A DNA stretch of 39,360 bases from Actinomycetota bacterium (GTDB taxonomy: Bacteria; Actinomycetota; Actinomycetes; Nanopelagicales; Nanopelagicaceae), in contig CANCGX010000007.1 in the NCBI GenBank assembly GCA_947377725.1, positions 1-39,360 on the forward strand, written 5' to 3'. The notes beneath the pieces were generated by a model that saw only the letters and a list, made by a program, of their open reading frames with translations, was not told the DNA's origin and made no database searches. The position numbers and the translations under genes were made by a program. Below, one piece after another: positions 23,622-31,795 of this stretch; position 1 is the first letter of the stretch, and every line of letters starts with the position of its first letter.

Positions 23622-25117
23622 CATTTATTTATAACACAGCCGCAGAGATGTCCATCGCACTTGCAGCAAAAGAAGTCAGTGCTGTTGATCTGGCAAATGA
23701 ACATTTCGATCGCATTGCAGACGTCGATGGTGATGTCCATGCATTTCTTTATCTAGATAAAGAAGGTGCTCTTGCTCAAGCAAAGGACGTCGATGCAAAA
23801 CGTGCAGCAGGAGAGAAGCTTTCTCCACTTGCCGGCGTACCACTTGCCCTCAAAGATGTCATGGCGCAACGTGGAATTCCGACTACCTGCGGTTCAAAGA
23901 TTCTTGAAGGATGGCGCCCGCCCTACGATGCAACTGTCGTAACGCGATTGAAAGAAGCCGGCGTTGTCATCTTGGGTAAGACCAATATGGATGAATTTGC
24001 TATGGGATCCTCAACTGAAAACTCTGCATACGGACCAACACACAATCCTTGGGACCTATCTCGTATTCCTGGTGGATCTGGTGGTGGTTCATCTGCATCG
24101 CTTGCAGCCTTCGAAGCACCTCTCGCAATTGGAACTGATACAGGTGGATCAATTCGTCAACCTGCTGCCGTCACTGGCACAGTCGGTGTAAAACCAACGT
24201 ACGGTGCAGTTTCACGATACGGTCTTGTTGCGTTCTCATCTTCTCTTGATCAAGCAGGACCGTGCGCTCGCACAGTTCTAGATACAGCGATGCTTCACGA
24301 AGTAATTGCTGGGCATGATGCAAAAGATTCTTCATCAATCAACGCTCCCGTTCCTGCCGTTGTTGCAGCAGCGAAGAAGCTCGATGTTAAAGGCATGAAA
24401 ATTGGTGTCATCAAGGAACTTGGCGGCGAAGGTTTTCAAAAAGGCGTGAGTGAAAGATTTAATGAAGCACTTGAAGAATTAGTAAAAGCTGGTGCAGAAA
24501 TTGTTGAGGTTTCTTGCCCGAACTTTGAATATGCGCTTGCTGCATACTACTTAATCGCTCCTTCGGAGGCTTCGTCGAATCTGGCTCGCTTTGACTCGAT
24601 GCGTTATGGCTTGCGTGTAGGGGATGACGGCTCACGCGGTGCAGAAGAAGTTATGAGCTTGACGCGCCAGGCTGGCTTTGGAAAAGAAGTAAAGCGACGC
24701 ATTATTTTGGGTACATACGCGCTCTCATCTGGTTATTACGATGCGTATTACGGATCGGCTCAACGCGTACGTACTTTGATTATGCGCGATTATGAGGCAG
24801 CTTTTGCAAAAGCTGATGTTCTCGTTTCTCCAACAGCACCAACAACTGCATTCAAAATTGGCGAAAAAGCTGATGATCCTGTTGCGATGTATCTCAACGA
24901 TATTGCAACAATCCCGGTAAATATGGCTGGTATCGGCGGAATGAGTCTGCCGTGTGGACTTGCTGCCGAAGATAACTTGCCCGTCGGTTTTCAAATTATG
25001 TCTCCAGCAATGAAGGACGATTTGATGTATCAGGTTGGCGGAACTCTTGAAGCGGCACTTAATTCCAAATGGGGTTCAACACTAATGTCACAAGCACCTA
25101 AGTTGGGAGCAAAATAA
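23618..25117 (+). CDS. gatA: Asp-tRNA(Asn)/Glu-tRNA(Gln) amidotransferase subunit A
   Basis: Amidase subunit that releases ammonia from glutamine for the transamidation carried out on GatB. The Ser-cisSer-Lys triad is intact: Lys79 (VPLALKDVM), Ser154 (PGGSGGGSSAS) and Ser178 (TDTGGSIRQPA). Length 499 aa is normal. The stop TAA shares a base with the gatB ATG (TAATG). It follows gatC with a 4-nt overlap. Confidence 0.97.
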   Translation: MTFIYNTAAEMSIALAAKEVSAVDLANEHFDRIADVDGDVHAFLYLDKEGALAQAKDVDAKRAAGEKLSPLAGVPLALKDVMAQRGIPTTCGSKILEGWRPPYDATVVTRLKEAGVVILGKTNMDEFAMGSSTENSAYGPTHNPWDLSRIPGGSGGGSSASLAAFEAPLAIGTDTGGSIRQPAAVTGTVGVKPTYGAVSRYGLVAFSSSLDQAGPCARTVLDTAMLHEVIAGHDAKDSSSINAPVPAVVAAAKKLDVKGMKIGVIKELGGEGFQKGVSERFNEALEELVKAGAEIVEVSCPNFEYALAAYYLIAPSEASSNLARFDSMRYGLRVGDDGSRGAEEVMSLTRQAGFGKEVKRRIILGTYALSSGYYDAYYGSAQRVRTLIMRDYEAAFAKADVLVSPTAPTTAFKIGEKADDPVAMYLNDIATIPVNMAGIGGMSLPCGLAAEDNLPVGFQIMSPAMKDDLMYQVGGTLEAALNSKWGSTLMSQAPKLGAK

Positions 25118-26613
25118 TGGCTCTTACTTATGATGACGTAATTGCAAAGTACGAACCTACACTTGGGTTAGAAGTTCACGTTGAACTGAATACCAATACA
25201 AAAATGTTCTGTGGTTGTTCGACTGAATTCGGCGGGGAACCAAATACACAAACTTGCCCGGTATGTCTTGGCTTGCCAGGTTCACTTCCTGTTGTGAACG
25301 AGGTAGCGATTGAGTCAGCTATCAAAATTGGTTTGGCACTTAACTGTTCAATCGCCCCATTTAGCCGTTTCGCTCGCAAGAATTATTTTTATCCAGATAT
25401 GCCAAAAGACTTCCAGATTTCTCAATACGACGAACCAATTTGCGTCAACGGATTCCTCGATGTTGAAATTGATACCGATGAAGGTGTTAAAACTTTCCGT
25501 GTTGAAATTGAACGCGTTCACATGGAGGAAGACACCGGAAAATCACTACACGTTGGTGGTTCGACCGGTCGAATTCATGGCGCTGAGTATTCACTTCTTG
25601 ATTACAACCGTGCAGGTATTCCGCTCATGGAAATCGTTACAAAGATGATTCCCGGTACTGAGAAATATGCTCCTCAGGTAGCTCGTGCATATGTGACTGA
25701 ACTTCGCGACATTCTTCGCTCGCTTGGCGTTTCAGACGTAAAAATGGAGCAAGGATCGCTTCGATGCGATGCAAACGTTTCTCTTTCACCGCGAGGCAGC
25801 GGCACACTCGGCACTCGAAGTGAAACCAAAAACGTTAATTCACTTCGCTCGGTTGAACGCGCTATTCACGGAGAAATGATTCGCCAAGGAAATCGTCTTG
25901 AAAATGGTGAACGCATCATTCAAGAAACTCGTCACTTCCTTGAAGAAAGCGGAGAAACTCGTCCTGGACGTTCAAAAGAAACCGCCGAGGATTATCGTTA
26001 TTTCCAAGAGCCAGATTTAGTACCGGTTGCACCAGACGCATCATGGATTGAAGAGATTCGCGCAACGCTCCCAGAGCGCCCATCCGTTCGTCGCAAACGT
26101 TTGCAGACAGAGTGGGCTGTTCCAGAAAAGGAAATGACTGCGATGATCAACGCAGAACTCCTTGATACGGTCGAAGCAACTGTAAAACTTGGTGCGGATC
26201 CAACGAAAGCACGTACGTGGTGGCTTGGTGAAATTTCTCGCGTGGCAAATGAAAAAGAAGTTGAAGCGATTTCTTTGATGACCCCTGCGCAAGTTGCAGA
26301 AATAATCTTGCTCGTTGCATCAGGTGAGCTAACAGACAAACTTGCTCGACAAGTTGTTGAAGGCGTCATCGCTGGCGAGGGCACACCTCGTGAAGTTATT
26401 GAAAAGCGCGGTCTCAAAGTTGTTTCAGATGATTCAGCTCTGATGGCAGCTATTGAGGCAGCAATTGCATCGCAACCAGATACCGCACAACGGGTACGAG
26501 ACGGAAATATCCCAGCTGCTGGTGCGTTGATTGGTGCCGTCATGAAAGCAACAGGCGGACAAGCCGATGCAGCTCGCGTGCGCGAACTATTACTTAAACA
26601 TCTAGGTCAGTAG
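25117..26613 (+). CDS. gatB: Asp-tRNA(Asn)/Glu-tRNA(Gln) amidotransferase subunit B
   Basis: Kinase/transamidase subunit that activates Glu- or Asp-tRNA and transfers ammonia. GLEVHVELNT begins the catalytic cradle, and Cys32, Cys34, Cys47 and Cys50 form the zinc site (MFCGCS…TCPVC). The helical and YqeY-like tail domains lie at about 295–498. Length 498 aa is normal. It is the last gene of gatCAB; ilvD begins 19 nt later and may be co-transcribed. Confidence 0.97.
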   Translation: MALTYDDVIAKYEPTLGLEVHVELNTNTKMFCGCSTEFGGEPNTQTCPVCLGLPGSLPVVNEVAIESAIKIGLALNCSIAPFSRFARKNYFYPDMPKDFQISQYDEPICVNGFLDVEIDTDEGVKTFRVEIERVHMEEDTGKSLHVGGSTGRIHGAEYSLLDYNRAGIPLMEIVTKMIPGTEKYAPQVARAYVTELRDILRSLGVSDVKMEQGSLRCDANVSLSPRGSGTLGTRSETKNVNSLRSVERAIHGEMIRQGNRLENGERIIQETRHFLEESGETRPGRSKETAEDYRYFQEPDLVPVAPDASWIEEIRATLPERPSVRRKRLQTEWAVPEKEMTAMINAELLDTVEATVKLGADPTKARTWWLGEISRVANEKEVEAISLMTPAQVAEIILLVASGELTDKLARQVVEGVIAGEGTPREVIEKRGLKVVSDDSALMAAIEAAIASQPDTAQRVRDGNIPAAGALIGAVMKATGGQADAARVRELLLKHLGQ

Positions 26614-26632
26614 CGAAGGGGCAAAAGAAAAA

Positions 26633-28306
26633 ATGTCTAACATGAAGCCACGTTCTGGATTAGTTACCGACGGACTTGAGCGCTCACCTGCTCGCGGAAT
26701 GTTGCGCGCTGTTGGCATGCAAGATGCTGATTTCAAAAAGCCACAGATTGGAATTGCCTCGTCCTGGAATGAAATTACCCCATGCAATCTCTCACTTGAT
26801 CGCTTGGCAAAAGCCTCTCGTAAAGGTGTAATCGATGCAGGCGGATTCCCAATGCAATTCGGAACTATCTCTGTCTCCGATGGAATTTCTATGGGCCATG
26901 AAGGAATGCACTTCAGTCTCGTCTCACGCGAAGTTATCGCAGATTCTGTCGAAACTGTTATGCAAGCTGAACGCCTCGATGGAATGGTGATGTTCGCAGG
27001 ATGCGATAAATCTCTTCCAGGCATGATGATGGCTGCGGCTCGTATCGATGTATCAGCCGTTTTTGTTTATGCAGGTTCAACACTTCCTGGAAATGTTGAT
27101 GGCAAGAACGTCACCATTATTGATGCCTTCGAAGCTGTCGGTGCATGTGCTCGTGGGCTTATTACTCAGGATGAAGTTGATCGTATCGAACGTGCAATCT
27201 GCCCGGGTGAAGGTGCTTGCGGCGGTATGTACACAGCAAACACGATGGCCGCAGTTGGAGAAGCAATTGGCCTCTCACTTCCTGGATCAGCATCACCACC
27301 ATCAGTTGATCACCGTCGTGATGATTACGCAGTAGCTTCAGGAGCTGCAGTTGTCGAATTGATTCGCCAAGGAATTACAACCAGAGATATTTTGACGAAG
27401 AAAGCATTTGAAAATGCAATCACCGTCGTGATGGCTCTTGGAGGTTCGACCAACGCTGTTCTTCACTTGCTCGCTCTTGCAAATGAAGCTGAAGTTGAGT
27501 TAACACTTGAAGATTTCCAAGTGATTAGTTCACGCGTTCCATTGCTTGCCGACGTAAAGCCTTTTGGAAAGTATGTAATGACTGACGTCGATAAGGTTGG
27601 CGGAATTCCCGTTGTACTCCGCGCGCTTCTGGATGCAGGATTTTTGCATGGTGATGCGCTTACTGTTACAGGTAAGACGATGGCCGAGAACTTGGCGGAT
27701 GTGAAACCACTTGATCCAGATGGCGAAGTGCTTCACTCGATTAAGAGTCCGCTTTCAGTTGGCGGAGGAATAACGATTCTTAACGGCTCACTCGCACCCG
27801 AGGGTGCTGTCTGCAAAACTGCAGGCGTAGGCGTTGACGAATTTGAAGGACCTGCTCGAGTATTTGAACGCGAACAAGCTGCGATGGAAGCTCTTGAAAA
27901 CGGAACAATCAAAGCTGGCGATGCCATCGTGATTCGTTACGAAGGTCCCAAGGGCGGCCCCGGCATGCGTGAGATGTTGATGATTACTGGTGCAATTAAA
28001 GGAGCAGGTCTTGGTAAGTCGACCCTGCTTCTCACCGATGGCAGATTCTCGGGAGGCAGTACTGGCCTTTGCGTCGGGCACGTTGCACCCGAAGCTGTTG
28101 ATGGGGGACCGATTGCTTTTGTACAAGATGGCGACCGCATCCGTATCAATACTGTGACTCGCCAACTTGATTTGCTAGTCGATGAATCAATTCTGGCTGA
28201 ACGCCGAAAGCACTTCACGCCAGTGCCACACAAATACAAGCGCGGAGTATTGGCGAAGTATTCGAAGGTCGTCGGTTCGGCATCTCAGGGTGCAGTCACA
28301 TCCTAA
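26633..28306 (+). CDS. ilvD: Dihydroxy-acid dehydratase
   Basis: Iron-sulfur enzyme that dehydrates dihydroxy acids to the 2-oxo acid precursors of valine and isoleucine. Conserved cysteines are Cys51 (TPCN), Cys124 (GCDKSLPG) and Cys195 (GEGACGGMYTANTM). Length 557 aa is normal. Start ATG at 26633 has AAGGGGC at 26616–26622 (10 nt); ATG at 26642 is an alternative. It lies upstream of the ilvBNC operon but outside its attenuator, so it is controlled separately, perhaps by readthrough from gatCAB. Confidence 0.96.
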   Translation: MSNMKPRSGLVTDGLERSPARGMLRAVGMQDADFKKPQIGIASSWNEITPCNLSLDRLAKASRKGVIDAGGFPMQFGTISVSDGISMGHEGMHFSLVSREVIADSVETVMQAERLDGMVMFAGCDKSLPGMMMAAARIDVSAVFVYAGSTLPGNVDGKNVTIIDAFEAVGACARGLITQDEVDRIERAICPGEGACGGMYTANTMAAVGEAIGLSLPGSASPPSVDHRRDDYAVASGAAVVELIRQGITTRDILTKKAFENAITVVMALGGSTNAVLHLLALANEAEVELTLEDFQVISSRVPLLADVKPFGKYVMTDVDKVGGIPVVLRALLDAGFLHGDALTVTGKTMAENLADVKPLDPDGEVLHSIKSPLSVGGGITILNGSLAPEGAVCKTAGVGVDEFEGPARVFEREQAAMEALENGTIKAGDAIVIRYEGPKGGPGMREMLMITGAIKGAGLGKSTLLLTDGRFSGGSTGLCVGHVAPEAVDGGPIAFVQDGDRIRINTVTRQLDLLVDESILAERRKHFTPVPHKYKRGVLAKYSKVVGSASQGAVTS

Positions 28307-28330
28307 ATAATGAGACTTACATCTCAGGGG

Positions 28331-28360
28331 TTGACGCCCTCCTCATCAGTCGGGGAGAAT
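28331..28360 (+). promoter_or_regulatory. Promoter of the ilvBNC leader
   Basis: TTGACG (28331–28336) and GAGAAT (28355–28360) are 18 nt apart. The -10 is 6 nt before the leader-peptide ATG at 28367, so the mRNA likely begins on that ATG. This is the most complete -35/-10 pair among the leaderless promoters here. Confidence 0.65.
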
Positions 28361-28366
28361 AAGCAC

Positions 28367-28414
28367 ATGGCATCGTTTAATAAAGCCGTCGTGATTCGAG
28401 AGCGTGCGATCTAA
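28367..28414 (+). CDS. ilvBNC attenuator leader peptide (15 aa)
   Basis: A tiny ORF encoding MASFNKAVVIRERAI. It contains Val-Val-Ile in consecutive codons (28388–28396) and a last Ile codon next to the stop. It has no ribosome binding site; the promoter -10 is 6 nt upstream, so it should be translated as a leaderless mRNA. The last 11 nt of its coding sequence form one arm of a hairpin and an attenuator terminator follows 18 nt after the stop. Attenuation through a valine-rich leader peptide is established for ilvBNC of Corynebacterium. Its length is close to that of such leader peptides. Expected role: ribosome stalling when Val- or Ile-tRNA is short raises transcription of the operon. Confidence 0.75.
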   Translation: MASFNKAVVIRERAI

Positions 28415-28432
28415 GCAAGACGATCGTGCGCT
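28401..28432 (+). promoter_or_regulatory. Attenuator pause hairpin overlapping the leader peptide
   Basis: AGCGTGCGATC (28401–28411) pairs with GATCGTGCGCT (28422–28432) over 11 bp including two G·T pairs, with a 10-nt loop that holds the leader stop codon. This is the expected 1:2 structure. I do not see an obvious 2:3 antiterminator. Confidence 0.6.
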
Positions 28433-28460
28433 AACCCTCAGTGGAAAAACTGAGGGTTTT
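28433..28460 (+). terminator. Attenuator terminator before ilvB
   Basis: AACCCTCAGT (28433–28442) pairs with ACTGAGGGTT (28449–28458) over 10 bp with loop GGAAAA, and the descending arm runs into TTTT (28457–28460) then CTCATTT. It lies between the leader peptide and ilvB with no other gene to terminate, so it is a regulatory terminator. Confidence 0.85.
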
Positions 28461-28508
28461 CTCATTTAACGATCTAATCGGAACTACTCAAACCGGAAGG
28501 AGATGAAC

Positions 28509-30260
28509 ATGACAAGTAATACAGCTGGATCAGTAACAGGGGCGCAGTCCCTCGTGAAATCTTTGGAGCTTGCGGGCGTCGACGTCATGTTTGGAATTCC
28601 GGGCGGTGCAATTCTTCCTGCGTACGATCCTATTTTTGATTCAAAGATTCGCCACATCTTGGTTCGACATGAACAAGGTGCGGGTCACGCTGCAACAGGA
28701 TATGCCCAAGTGACTGGACGAGTCGGAGTTTGTATTGCGACGTCGGGTCCTGGAGCAACAAACTTGGTGACTCCGCTCGCTGATGCTCAAATGGATTCAG
28801 TTCCACTCGTTGCAATCACAGGACAGGTCAACTCAACATCAATCGGTACTGATGCATTCCAAGAAGCTGATATTCGTGGAATTACGATGCCGGTTACTAA
28901 GCACAATTTCTTAGTAACAAACCCTAAAGATATTCCTCATGCAATTGCTTCAGCTTTCCATATCGCATCGACTGGACGCCCAGGTGCGGTACTAGTTGAT
29001 ATTGCAAAAGATGCGCTATCGGGCATGACAACTTTTGATTATCCAACATCGCTCAATCTTGCGGGATATAAACCAGTGCTTAATCCCAACGAGAGCGATA
29101 TTCGAGATGCTGCGCGGTTGATTGCTGAATCAAAGCAACCAGTTCTTTATGTTGGTGGCGGAATCATCAAAGCAAATGCAAGTAAAGAGTTGATGAAGCT
29201 TGCAGAATTAACTGGAGCTCCCGTTGTAACAACTCTTATGGCCCTCGGTGCTTTCCCTGATAGCCACCCACAACATTTGGGAATGCCGGGAATGCATGGA
29301 ACGGTCGCAGCTGTTACTGCACTTCAAAAAGCCGATCTGCTTATTACTTTAGGAGCTCGTTTCGACGATCGCGTTACTGGCAAGCTTTCATCTTTCGCTC
29401 CAAACGCAAAAGTTATCCATGCTGATATCGATCCAGCCGAAATTGGCAAGCTTCGTCGTGTTGACGTCCCACTTGTGGGAGATCTTAAGAACACTATTGA
29501 CGCACTTCTTCCTGCTCTCAAAGCTGAATTCAAAAAGAATCATGTTGATATCTCTGGTTGGGTAAAGCAAGTACAGGGATGGCGCGAAACGTATCCACTG
29601 GGATACGACCATCCTGCCGATGGCTCACTCTCCCCGCAGTATGTAATTGAGCGTTTAGGAAAGATCGCAGGCCCGGATGCAATTTACGTTGCTGGCGTTG
29701 GCCAACATCAAATGTGGGCTTCACAATTTGTACAGTACGAACGTCCGCGCAGCTGGTTGAACTCTGGTGGTTTAGGGACCATGGGTTACGCAGTCCCAGC
29801 AGCCATGGGCGCAAAAGTTGGAGCACCTGATCGCACCGTATGGGCAATCGATGGAGACGGTTGTTTCCAGATGACAAATCAGGAACTCACAACATGTGCT
29901 CTTAATGGGATCCCGGTCAAAATTGCGATCATCAATAATGAAAGCCTTGGCATGGTTCGCCAATGGCAGTCACTCTTTTATAACGAGCGTTATTCAAATA
30001 CAGATCTGCATTCAAAGCGGATTCCAGACTTTGCCAAGCTTGGTGAAGCAATGGGATGTGTTGGTTTACGTGCCGATTCACGCGATCAAGTTGATGCAGT
30101 TATCGAAAAGGCAATGTCGATCAATGATCAACCAGTTGTCGTTGACTTTAGCGTTCATCGCGATGCGATGGTGTGGCCGATGGTTGCAGCCGGAACATCA
30201 AATGATTCAATCACTCTTGCGCGATCTCTCGCGCCTGTCTGGGATTCACAGGAGCTCTAA
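28509..30260 (+). CDS. ilvB: Acetolactate synthase large (catalytic) subunit
   Basis: Thiamine diphosphate enzyme that makes acetolactate or acetohydroxybutyrate, the common entry to valine, leucine and isoleucine. The catalytic glutamate is in RHEQGAGHAA (near residue 55), and the ThDP motif GDG begins at 449 and ends in IINN. I prefer ATG at 28509 (583 aa) because AAGGAG at 28497–28502 is 6 nt away; the ATG at 28503 abuts it. The gene is placed behind the attenuator at 28367–28460. Its stop shares a base with the ilvN ATG. Confidence 0.95.
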   Translation: MTSNTAGSVTGAQSLVKSLELAGVDVMFGIPGGAILPAYDPIFDSKIRHILVRHEQGAGHAATGYAQVTGRVGVCIATSGPGATNLVTPLADAQMDSVPLVAITGQVNSTSIGTDAFQEADIRGITMPVTKHNFLVTNPKDIPHAIASAFHIASTGRPGAVLVDIAKDALSGMTTFDYPTSLNLAGYKPVLNPNESDIRDAARLIAESKQPVLYVGGGIIKANASKELMKLAELTGAPVVTTLMALGAFPDSHPQHLGMPGMHGTVAAVTALQKADLLITLGARFDDRVTGKLSSFAPNAKVIHADIDPAEIGKLRRVDVPLVGDLKNTIDALLPALKAEFKKNHVDISGWVKQVQGWRETYPLGYDHPADGSLSPQYVIERLGKIAGPDAIYVAGVGQHQMWASQFVQYERPRSWLNSGGLGTMGYAVPAAMGAKVGAPDRTVWAIDGDGCFQMTNQELTTCALNGIPVKIAIINNESLGMVRQWQSLFYNERYSNTDLHSKRIPDFAKLGEAMGCVGLRADSRDQVDAVIEKAMSINDQPVVVDFSVHRDAMVWPMVAAGTSNDSITLARSLAPVWDSQEL

Positions 30261-30757
30261 TGGCCACTCATACACTTTCAGTTCTCGTTGAAAATAGCCC
30301 CGGCGTTCTTGCACGTATCGCCTCCTTATTTTCACGACGTGGATATAACATCGATTCACTTGCAGTCGGTCCAACCGAAGATGCAAATATTTCTCGAATG
30401 ACGATTGTCATCGATGTTGAAGATCATGCACTTGAGCAAGTAATCGCCCAACTAGATAAGTTGATTGACGTCATCAATACAGATCGCCTTGATCCTGTGA
30501 CATCAGTACAACGCGAACTCTTGCTAGTGAAAGTTAACACGACACCAGAAACGCGCTCTCAAGTTCTTGAGACCGTCCAATTATTCCGAGCAAAAGTTGT
30601 GGACGTCGCGCAAGACGCCGTCACGATTGAAGCAACGGGTAATGCAGAGAAAATTCAGGCTCTTTTGCGAGTGCTTGAGCCGTATGGAATAAAGGAACTA
30701 GTTCAGTCAGGTCTTGTCGCAATGGAGCGCGGGCTTAAACCAGGGAAAGGCAAATAA
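30260..30757 (+). CDS. ilvN: Acetolactate synthase small (regulatory) subunit
   Basis: Regulatory subunit that activates IlvB and mediates feedback inhibition by valine in well-studied enzymes. The N-terminal ACT domain (about 4–80) carries VLVENSPGVLARIASLFSRRG, and the C-terminal domain (about 85–165) is the ALS_ss_C type. Length 165 aa is typical for the short bacterial form. TAATG overlap with ilvB; ilvC follows with no gap. Confidence 0.96.
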   Translation: MATHTLSVLVENSPGVLARIASLFSRRGYNIDSLAVGPTEDANISRMTIVIDVEDHALEQVIAQLDKLIDVINTDRLDPVTSVQRELLLVKVNTTPETRSQVLETVQLFRAKVVDVAQDAVTIEATGNAEKIQALLRVLEPYGIKELVQSGLVAMERGLKPGKGK

Positions 30758-31795
30758 GTGGCAACTCAATATCATGACGAGGATGCAGACCTCTCAATCA
30801 TCCAATCTAAGAAGGTAGCCATCATTGGTTACGGATCACAAGGACATGCACATGCATTGAACCTTCGCGATAGCGGCGTCGATGTTCGCATCGGCCTTAA
30901 GGATGGATCAGCATCTCGCGCTAAAGCTGAAGCAGAAGGACTTCGCGTTCTTTCAGTGGCTGATGCAGTTAAGGAAGCCGACGTAGTTATGTTGCTTGCA
31001 CCTGACCACGTTCAGCGTCACATCTACACAGATTCAATTAAGCCAAACCTCAAAGCAGGAGCAGCGCTTCTCTTCGGGCATGGTTTCAACATTCGTTTTG
31101 ATTACATCAAGCCAGAAGCAAATATCGATGTCGCGATGATCGCGCCAAAGGGCCCAGGTCACTTGGTTCGTCGTGAGTATGCAGCGGGTCGTGGTGTTCC
31201 AGTTCTTGTTGCTGTTGAGCAAGATGCAACCGGTGGAGCGTGGCCTCTAACGCTTTCATATGCAAAAGCAATTGGCGGACTTCGCGCAGGCGGAATCTTG
31301 ACCACCTTCACTGAAGAGTGTGAAACAGATTTGTTCGGCGAGCAAGCAGTTCTTTGTGGAGGTGCTTCACAGCTCGTTATGTACGGATTTGAAACTCTTG
31401 TCGAAGCTGGCTACCAACCAGAAGTTGCTTACTTTGAATGTCTCCACGAACTCAAATTGATTGTCGATTTGATGTACGAAGGTGGAATCGCAAAGCAGCG
31501 TTGGTCAGTATCTGACACCGCTGAATTTGGTGATTATGTTTCAGGACCTCGCGTCATCGATGCAAGTGTCAAAGCAAACATGAAGGCTGTTCTTAACGAT
31601 ATTCAAAATGGAACGTTTGCAAAGCGTTTTGTTGACGATCAAGAAGCTGGCGCCCCAGAATTCAAGGCGTTGCGCGCAAAGGGAGAGTCACATCCAATTG
31701 AGACTGTTGGTCGCGAACTACGCAAGATGATGTCTTGGGTCCGCGGAAACAATAAGAACGAGGACTATCAGGAAGGCAACGCATCCCGTGGCTAA
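30758..31795 (+). CDS. ilvC: Ketol-acid reductoisomerase, class I
   Basis: Isomerises and reduces acetohydroxy acids with NADPH and magnesium. Rossmann motif GYGSQGH at 24–30; the metal ligands Asp191 and Glu195 are in DLFGEQAVLCGG. At 345 aa it is the short class I form. The GTG start directly follows the ilvN stop, and its end overlaps the serA start by 8 nt. The C-terminus (NNKNEDYQEGNASRG) is short and polar. Confidence 0.97.
   Translation: MATQYHDEDADLSIIQSKKVAIIGYGSQGHAHALNLRDSGVDVRIGLKDGSASRAKAEAEGLRVLSVADAVKEADVVMLLAPDHVQRHIYTDSIKPNLKAGAALLFGHGFNIRFDYIKPEANIDVAMIAPKGPGHLVRREYAAGRGVPVLVAVEQDATGGAWPLTLSYAKAIGGLRAGGILTTFTEECETDLFGEQAVLCGGASQLVMYGFETLVEAGYQPEVAYFECLHELKLIVDLMYEGGIAKQRWSVSDTAEFGDYVSGPRVIDASVKANMKAVLNDIQNGTFAKRFVDDQEAGAPEFKALRAKGESHPIETVGRELRKMMSWVRGNNKNEDYQEGNASRG

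Noticed and set aside
25998..26543. 181-aa minus-strand ORF inside gatB
   Set aside because: Shadow of a highly conserved gene; Ser/Thr/Arg-rich low-complexity product typical of antisense reading of GatB codons.
28311..28326. TGAGA/TCTCA hairpin as ilvD terminator
   Set aside because: Only 5 bp and no T-tract; it borders the ilv leader promoter.
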